Positions 58,792 to 64,000 of a DNA stretch of 64,000 nt are shown one piece after another; the first letter of the stretch is position 1, and every line of letters starts with the position of its first letter. Location of the stretch: assembly GCA_017577575.1 (NCBI GenBank), contig PKRG01000003.1, positions 62,001 to 126,000 of the forward strand, given 5' to 3'. The notes beneath the pieces are model-generated. The model was not told the origin of the DNA. It saw only the letters and a program-made list of their open reading frames with translations, and searched no databases. Source of the DNA: Acidimicrobiia bacterium. Its GTDB lineage: Bacteria; Actinomycetota; Acidimicrobiia; Spongiisociales; ZC4RG35. Made by a program: the position numbers and the translations under genes.

Positions 58792-61509
58792 GTGAGCGAC
58801 CGCGACCAGGCACTCCGCGCCGACATACGCCGACTGGGGGCCCAGCTCGGGGAGGCGTTGACCCGCCAGCACGGCCCTCGCCTGCTGGAGCTGGTCGAGG
58901 AGGTCCGCGCCCTCACGAAGGCGAGCCGCCAGACCGACAGCGCCGAGCCGGTCGAAAAGCTGGATGCGCTGCTCGAGTCTCTCGACCTCGAAGAGACCAT
59001 CCAGCTCATGCGGGCCTTCACCGCCTACTTCTACCTGGCGAACGTCGCCGAGCAGGTCCACCGGGTCGAAGAGCTCGCCGACCAGGAGGAACAGCACCGC
59101 CTGTCGGTGACGGTCGATCGGATCCTCGCTTCCCGCCTCGATCCCGACCTGGTGGCCGAGGTCCTCTCCCGGCTCGAGCTCCGGCCAGTCTTCACCGCAC
59201 ACCCGACGGAGGCGGCGCGTCGCACGATCCTGACGAAGCTGCGGACATTGGCCGACCTGCTCGACGAGCGTCTCGACCCGCGCTCCACCGACCACGACAG
59301 AGCCCGCATCGATCGCCGGGTGGCCGAGATCATCGACCAGATCTGGCAAACCGACGAGCTCCGTCAGGTGCGCCCCGAGCCCATCGACGAAGCCCGGTCC
59401 ATGGCCTTCTATCTCGACCAACTCTTCACGGACGTGCTCCCGGCGCTGGGCGAGGCGATCGACCTGGAGCTGGACCGGCTCGCGCCCGGGTTCCACGCTC
59501 CGATCCGGTTCGGCACCTGGGTGGGCGGCGACCGCGACGGCAATCCCCACGTGACGCCGGAGGTCACCCTGCGGGTCCTGGAGATGCAGCACGACCGCGG
59601 CCTGCGCAACCTCATAGCCGCCGTGGAGGAGGTGGCAGAGGAGCTGTCCACGTCGGAGCGGATCCAGGACATCTCGGCGGAGCTGCGTGCGTCCCTCGAC
59701 GAGGACCGCCGGCTCCTGCCGTCCGTGTGGGCCCGGTTCAGCCGCCTCAACGCCGGCGAGCCCTACCGGCTCAAGTGCGCCTACATCCACCAGCGACTGA
59801 TCAACACCCGTCAACGGATCCTGGAGGGCTCCCGCCACGAGCCGGGCCTGGACTATCGGAGCCCTTCCGAGCTCCTGGCCGAGCTCGAGCTCATGCGGGA
59901 CAGCCTGATGGCCCACAACGGCCAGCTCATCGCCGAAGGCGTGCTGGCCCGGCTGATCCGCAACGTCGTCACCTTCGGGTTCCACCTCGCCACGATGGAC
60001 GTCCGCGAGCACGCCCGCCGCCACGAAGAGGCGGTCACTGCCCTGTACGCCCGCCTCGGCGTGGACTACGGGTCGCTGCCCCCGAAGGAGCGGACCGAGC
60101 TCCTCGCCCGGGAGCTGGAGGGCCTGCGACCCCTCTCCTCCCCTGCCACTCACCTCGACGAGCGGGCGTCGGCCACGCTCGAGATCTTCCGGGCCATCCG
60201 CCAGGCCCACGAGCGCTACGGCGAGCACGTGATCGAGTCCTACATCGTCTCGATGGCGGCGGGAGCCGACGACGTGTTGGAAGCCGTCGTCCTGGCCCGC
60301 GAGGCAGGCCTGGTCGATGCCGCCGCCGGGGTCGCCCGCATCGGCTTCGTTCCTCTCGTGGAGACGATCCCCGACCTGAGACGGGCAGGAGACCTCCTCG
60401 ACGATCTGCTGTCGATCCCGGCGTATCGCCGGCTGGTGGAGCTGCGCGGGAACGTCCAGGAGGTGATGCTCGGCTACTCCGACTCCAACAAGGCCGGGGG
60501 AATCACCACCTCCCAGTGGGAGATCTACAAGGCACAGAAGGCGCTGCGCAGCGCCGCCAGCCGCAACGGCGTGACGCTTCGGCTCTTCCACGGCCGCGGC
60601 GGCACCGTGGGCCGGGGCGGTGGGCCCACCCACCAGGCGATCCTCGCTCAGCCGTTCGGGACGATCGACGGTGCCATCAAGGTCACCGAGCAGGGAGAGG
60701 TCGTTTCCGACAAGTACGGCCTGCCCGAGCTCGCCAGCCGCAACCTGGAGCTGGCGATGGCCTCCGTGCTCGAGGCTTCGCTCCTCCATCGCGAGTCTCG
60801 CCAGCCGAAGGAAGTCCTCGACCGCTGGACGGAAGCGATGGAGGCCTTCTCGGAGGGCGCTCACCGCGCCTATCGCCGCCTCGTGGAGGACCCGTCGCTC
60901 GTGCCATATTTCCTGTCGTCGACGCCGGTCGAAGAGCTAGCCGACATGAACATCGGCTCCCGGCCCTCCCGACGACCCGAGGGTGGGGGGACGCTCGACG
61001 ACTTGCGGGCCATCCCGTGGGTGTTCGGCTGGACGCAGTCCCGCCAGATCATCCCCGGCTGGTACGGCGTCGGGTCGGGGCTGGTCGCCGCCCGGGACGC
61101 CGGGTACGGGGAGGTCCTCGACGACATGTACGAGAAGTGGCTGTTCCTGCAGACGTTCCTCTCCAACGTCGAGATGACCCTCTTCAAGACCGACCTCGAG
61201 ATCACCCGCCGCTACGTCGACCGCCTGGTGGAGCCGGCCCACCACCACATCTTCGACATGATCTACGAGGAGTACGACCGCACGGTCGCGGAGTTGCTCC
61301 GCCTCACCGGCCAGCCGGAGCTGCTGTCCTCCAACCCGCTCCTCCGCCGAACGCTGCAGGTGCGCGACGCCTATCTGGACCCTATCAACCACCTGCAAGC
61401 GTCGCTCCTCGCCCGAGCGCGTCGCATGGGCACTCCCGACCCGGACCTGCAGCGGGCCATCCTCCTCACCGTCAACGGCATCGCCGCCGGGATGAGGAAC
61501 ACGGGTTGA
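58792..61509 (+). CDS. ppc: Phosphoenolpyruvate carboxylase
   Basis: 905 residues. The catalytic His is in FTAHPTEAARRT; other sites are GGDRDGNPHVT, GYSDSNKAGGITTSQ and FHGRGGTVGRGGGPT. The C-terminus ends NGIAAGMRNTG, the standard Gly end. It adds bicarbonate to PEP to refill oxaloacetate. GTG 58792 fits both the family N-terminus (SDRDQALRADI) and a leaderless promoter. It is followed by the alkyltransferase-like gene with overlapping stop and start. Confidence 0.97.
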   Translation: MSDRDQALRADIRRLGAQLGEALTRQHGPRLLELVEEVRALTKASRQTDSAEPVEKLDALLESLDLEETIQLMRAFTAYFYLANVAEQVHRVEELADQEEQHRLSVTVDRILASRLDPDLVAEVLSRLELRPVFTAHPTEAARRTILTKLRTLADLLDERLDPRSTDHDRARIDRRVAEIIDQIWQTDELRQVRPEPIDEARSMAFYLDQLFTDVLPALGEAIDLELDRLAPGFHAPIRFGTWVGGDRDGNPHVTPEVTLRVLEMQHDRGLRNLIAAVEEVAEELSTSERIQDISAELRASLDEDRRLLPSVWARFSRLNAGEPYRLKCAYIHQRLINTRQRILEGSRHEPGLDYRSPSELLAELELMRDSLMAHNGQLIAEGVLARLIRNVVTFGFHLATMDVREHARRHEEAVTALYARLGVDYGSLPPKERTELLARELEGLRPLSSPATHLDERASATLEIFRAIRQAHERYGEHVIESYIVSMAAGADDVLEAVVLAREAGLVDAAAGVARIGFVPLVETIPDLRRAGDLLDDLLSIPAYRRLVELRGNVQEVMLGYSDSNKAGGITTSQWEIYKAQKALRSAASRNGVTLRLFHGRGGTVGRGGGPTHQAILAQPFGTIDGAIKVTEQGEVVSDKYGLPELASRNLELAMASVLEASLLHRESRQPKEVLDRWTEAMEAFSEGAHRAYRRLVEDPSLVPYFLSSTPVEELADMNIGSRPSRRPEGGGTLDDLRAIPWVFGWTQSRQIIPGWYGVGSGLVAARDAGYGEVLDDMYEKWLFLQTFLSNVEMTLFKTDLEITRRYVDRLVEPAHHHIFDMIYEEYDRTVAELLRLTGQPELLSSNPLLRRTLQVRDAYLDPINHLQASLLARARRMGTPDPDLQRAILLTVNGIAAGMRNTG

Positions 61510-61805
61510 CCCGGAGCTTCGACGACGCGGTCCTCGAGGTCCTCCGCCGCCTGCAGCCCGGCGAGGTCGTCACCTACGGGGAGGTCGCCGAGGAAGCCGG
61601 CTTCCCGGGAGCGGCCCGGGCGGTGGGCACGTTCCTGCGGCGAACCGGCGAGGAGGTGCCCTGGTGGAGGGTCGTGGCCGCAGGAGGGCATCTCCGCGCT
61701 CCCGATCGCCGCCTCCAGACCGAGCTGCTGCGGGCCGAGGGCGTGGTGGTCCGCTCGGGGCGGGTCGTGGCGGCGGCGAGGCAGACCCGCCAGCCGACGG
61801 GATAG
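61506..61805 (+). CDS. Alkyltransferase-like protein (ATL) with PWWR in place of PCHR
   Basis: 99 residues from TTG 61506, which overlaps the ppc stop (TTGA). The MGMT DNA-binding domain is clear: VTYGEVAEEAGFPGAARAVG contains the DNA-binding helix and arginine finger. The active-site PCHRV is replaced by PWWRV, so the acceptor Cys is missing. Known ATL proteins have PWHR, bind O6-alkylguanine without repairing it and flag it for nucleotide excision. The extra His to Trp change is unusual. Confidence 0.88.
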   Translation: MTRSFDDAVLEVLRRLQPGEVVTYGEVAEEAGFPGAARAVGTFLRRTGEEVPWWRVVAAGGHLRAPDRRLQTELLRAEGVVVRSGRVVAAARQTRQPTG

Positions 61806-61836
61806 GCTGATCTGAGCCGTCCAACGGAAGCGAGAG

Positions 61837-63144
61837 ATGAACGCGGTCGAACTCATCGAGCGGAAACGGGACGGCCAGCGTCTCACCGAGGACGAGATCC
61901 GCTGGCTGATCCAGGCTTACACGGACGGCACCGTCACCGACTACCAGATGTCGGCGATGGCCATGGCCATCTACTTCAACGGTCTCGACGCCGAGGAGCT
62001 GTGGGCGTGGACCGGCGCCATGCTCGAGTCCGGGGAGGTCCTCGACCTCTCCGACATCGACAAGCCGAAAGTCGACAAGCACTCGACTGGCGGCGTCGGC
62101 GACAAGGTCTCGATACCCCTCGCGCCCCTCGTCGCCTCCTGTGGGGTGGCCGTGCCGATGATGTCGGGCCGTGGCCTGGGCCACACCGGGGGCACGCTCG
62201 ACAAGCTGGAGTCGATCCCCGGGTTCGTGGCCGAGCTCGACGCCCGGACCTTCCACGACATCCTCGCCCGGGTGGGCGTGGTGATGGCCGGTCAGTCCGA
62301 GACGCTCGTTCCGGCGGACCGCAAGCTCTACGCCCTGCGCGACGCCAGCGGCACCGTCCCCTCGATCCCGTTGATCGCGTCGTCGATCATGTCGAAGAAG
62401 CTGGCCGAGGACCTCGACGGCCTCGTCCTCGACGTCAAGGTCGGGGAGGGCGCGTTCATGCGCGACATGGGCCGGGCCCGCCAGCTGGCCGAGACGATGA
62501 TCGGCATCGGCCGGTCACACGGCCTCGCCGTCACCGCCCTGATCACCGACATGAGCCAGCCGCTCGGTCGGATGGTGGGCAACGCCAACGAGATCGCCGA
62601 GTCCATCGATGTGCTCGCCGGGCGGGGCCCCGACGACCTCGTCGAGATCACCGTGGCCTTGGCCGTCGAGATGCTGGAGCTGGCCGGGATCGACGACCCC
62701 CGGACGGCGGTCGACGAGGCGCTGTCGTCGGGTGCGGCATTGGAGAAGTTCGAAGAGCTGGTGGAGGCTCACGGCGGCGACCCCGCGGTGGTGTCCGACC
62801 GCTCTCTCCTCCCTTCCGCTCCCGAGCAGACCCCCATCCGGGCTGAGGCCGGGGGCTACGTGGCGGCATGCGATGCCCGCGCCATCGGCCTGGCGGCGAT
62901 GCGCCTGGGAGCGGGCCGGGAGCGCAAGGAGGACGACATCGACCCCGGGGTCGGCATCGAGGTCCTGAAGAAGGTCGGCGACGAGGTCTCTCCCGGCGAC
63001 GTCCTGGGGGTCCTCCATCACCGTCCGGGCGACATCAGTGACGCGCTGGCCCGGGCGAGCTCGGCGTGGGCGATCTCGGAAGAGCCGACGTCTCCCCCAC
63101 GTCTCATCCACGACCGGATCGAGTCCTCGGGCCCCAGTATTTGA
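61837..63144 (+). CDS. deoA: Pyrimidine-nucleoside (thymidine) phosphorylase
   Basis: 435 residues. The phosphate and base sites are KHSTGGVGDKVSI and MMSGRGLGHTGGTLDKLESI; KVGEGAFMRD follows. It splits thymidine or uridine to base and sugar 1-phosphate for salvage. Length and motifs do not separate DeoA from the broader Pdp type. AAGCGAGAG precedes the ATG. The stop codon lies inside a palindrome at the etfB promoter. Confidence 0.95.
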   Translation: MNAVELIERKRDGQRLTEDEIRWLIQAYTDGTVTDYQMSAMAMAIYFNGLDAEELWAWTGAMLESGEVLDLSDIDKPKVDKHSTGGVGDKVSIPLAPLVASCGVAVPMMSGRGLGHTGGTLDKLESIPGFVAELDARTFHDILARVGVVMAGQSETLVPADRKLYALRDASGTVPSIPLIASSIMSKKLAEDLDGLVLDVKVGEGAFMRDMGRARQLAETMIGIGRSHGLAVTALITDMSQPLGRMVGNANEIAESIDVLAGRGPDDLVEITVALAVEMLELAGIDDPRTAVDEALSSGAALEKFEELVEAHGGDPAVVSDRSLLPSAPEQTPIRAEAGGYVAACDARAIGLAAMRLGAGRERKEDDIDPGVGIEVLKKVGDEVSPGDVLGVLHHRPGDISDALARASSAWAISEEPTSPPRLIHDRIESSGPSI

Positions 63145-63199
63145 GTGTGCACTCAATATTTGTGGCATAGTTAGCATCGCCACAGCTACGAGAAGGAGG
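63141..63199 (+). promoter_or_regulatory. Palindromic operator, promoter region and ribosome site of etfBA
   Basis: TTGAGTG-TG-CACTCAA (63141-63156) has perfect 7-bp arms and overlaps the deoA stop. Candidate -10 elements follow (CATAGT 63166-63171 or TAGCAT 63172-63177); I cannot choose between them. AAGGAGG (63193-63199) is seven bases before the etfB ATG. The palindrome has the look of a TetR-type operator. Confidence 0.7.
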
Positions 63200-63206
63200 A
63201 GCCCGC

Positions 63207-63965
63207 ATGCAGGTGGTCGTCTGCGTGAAGCAGATCCCCGACCCCTCCGGCACTTACACCCTCGATCCCGAGACGCACTTCTTGGTCAGGCCGGACGAGC
63301 AGGTCCTGGACGACACCGACCGTTACGGCGTCGAGATGGGGCTGCAGATCGCCCAGGCCCACGGCGGATCGGTGACATTGGTGTCGATGGGCCCCAAGGG
63401 ATCGATGCAGGGGATCCGTCAGGCCCTGGCGATGGGAGCCGACCGCGCCGTGGTGGTCGACGACGCCGACCTCAAGGGATCGGACGCCCTGACCACGGCC
63501 CAGGTGCTGGCAGCCGCCATCCAGCGCACCGGATTCGACCTCGTGATCACCGGCACCGAATCGACCGACGGCTATTCCGGCGTCGTGCCCCAGATGCTCG
63601 CCGAGCTGCTCGACGTCCCCGCCCTCACCTATGCCACCGAGGTCGAGGCGCGCGACGGCAAGGTGACCATCAACCGCCAGACCAGCGCCGGCTACGACGT
63701 CGTGGAGGCGTCACTGCCCGCGGTGGTGTCGGTCACCGCCGGAGTCGTCGAGCCCCGCTACCCGACCTTCAAGGGGATCATGGACGCCAAGAAGAAGGAG
63801 GTCGAGGAGCTCACCGCCTCCGATCTGGGTGTCGACACCTCCCTCCGCCAGCGCGTGACCGCCGTGGAGCCCGCCCCCGAGCGGGAGGCCGGCGTCAAGA
63901 TCGAAGACGACGGTGAGGCGCACCTGAAGGTCGTGGAGCTGCTCCAGCAGAAGAAGGTGATCTGA
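63207..63965 (+). CDS. etfB: Electron transfer flavoprotein subunit beta
   Basis: 252 residues. The family N-terminus QVVVCVKQIPDPSGTYTL and the AMP/FAD region (VVDDADLKGSDALTTAQVLA, TGTESTDGYSG) are clear. With EtfA it shuttles electrons from acyl-CoA dehydrogenases to the quinone pool. AAGGAGG precedes the start at ideal distance. EtfA begins two bases after the stop. Confidence 0.97.
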   Translation: MQVVVCVKQIPDPSGTYTLDPETHFLVRPDEQVLDDTDRYGVEMGLQIAQAHGGSVTLVSMGPKGSMQGIRQALAMGADRAVVVDDADLKGSDALTTAQVLAAAIQRTGFDLVITGTESTDGYSGVVPQMLAELLDVPALTYATEVEARDGKVTINRQTSAGYDVVEASLPAVVSVTAGVVEPRYPTFKGIMDAKKKEVEELTASDLGVDTSLRQRVTAVEPAPEREAGVKIEDDGEAHLKVVELLQQKKVI

Positions 63966-63966
63966 G

Positions 63967-64000
63967 ATGGCAAGCGTGTGGGTTTTCATCGAGGAAGAAG
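63967..64000 (+). CDS. etfA: Electron transfer flavoprotein subunit alpha, 3' truncated by window edge
   Basis: The first 11 codons read MASVWVFIEEE, which fits the EtfA N-terminus, directly after etfB. The rest lies outside the window, so the call rests on position and this short stretch. Confidence 0.75.
   Translation, partial: MASVWVFIEEE

Noticed and set aside
1..64000. tRNA, rRNA, tmRNA, SRP RNA, IS elements or prophage
   Set aside because: No cloverleaf or rRNA-like sequence, transposase, integrase or terminal repeats were seen in the short intergenic gaps or reading frames; a covariance search would be needed to exclude small RNAs.

Overview
The window is about 64 kb of GC-rich bacterial chromosome, densely packed with genes on both strands. 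I see no rRNA, tRNA, CRISPR array, insertion sequence or prophage, and no gene-free stretch longer than about 200 bases. The gene families and their order point to an actinobacterium: DUF2469 next to YraN, LepB, L19 and TrmD; YifB-DprA-WhiG upstream of rpsB; an ImuA'/ImuB mutasome pair with a Gram-positive type LexA box; a fused isobutyryl-CoA mutase; and many starts that look leaderless. The Cys-bearing S-layer-like repeats (GCNPP..FCPD..TRGQMAAF) suggest the Acidimicrobiia or a neighbouring lineage. That placement is inference, because no rRNA is present.

Layout. 1-5.8 kb: the 3' part of a secreted subtilisin-like protease with three Cys-SLH repeats, a universal stress protein, YchF, and a SatD/membrane-protein pair under a multi-half-site operator. 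5.8-14.4 kb: ValS, a lipoprotein, an LCP cell-wall ligase, DUF2277, IcmF, a MarR regulator and a small unknown protein. 14.4-21.3 kb: SGNH hydrolase, PlsC, the ImuA'-ImuB SOS operon, an Fpg-type glycosylase, an unknown membrane protein and the translation ATPase EttA. 21.3-31.6 kb (minus strand): pnp and rpsO, then ribF, truB, nrnA, rbfA, ylxP, infB, nusA and rimP, i.e. transcription, translation and ribosome maturation. 31.6-33.6 kb: serC and fdhD. 33.6-46.1 kb (minus): proS, ispG, rseP, dxr, cdsA, frr, pyrH, tsf, rpsB, whiG, dprA and yifB, covering the MEP isoprenoid pathway, phospholipid synthesis, translation and a WhiG-family sigma factor. 46.1-50.3 kb: an accessory block with MmcQ/YjbR, an enoyl-CoA hydratase, a Cys-SLH/Excalibur protein, two very small proteins and an ABC-2 exporter. 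50.3-56.3 kb: yraN, DUF2469, lepB, rplS, trmD, rimM, khpA, rpsP and ffh, with an inverted lipoprotein gene between trmD and rimM. 56.4-64 kb (plus): an autoregulated TetR-ABC exporter operon, PEP carboxylase, an alkyltransferase-like protein, a pyrimidine-nucleoside phosphorylase, etfB and the first codons of etfA.

Most of the window is housekeeping. The items most worth a second look are: SatD plus a three-helix membrane protein, where SatD looks like a palm-domain (cyclase-like) protein with a C-terminal HTH and sits behind a five-half-site operator; a recurring leaderless promoter architecture (TANNNT, 6-7 nt, start codon) that fixes many starts; a consensus LexA box on imuA'-imuB; tandem TetR operators; a palindrome at the deoA/etfB junction; an RNase-III-like hairpin in the pnp leader; an alkyltransferase-like protein with PWWR in place of PCHR; and a pair of proteins sharing an unnamed domain.
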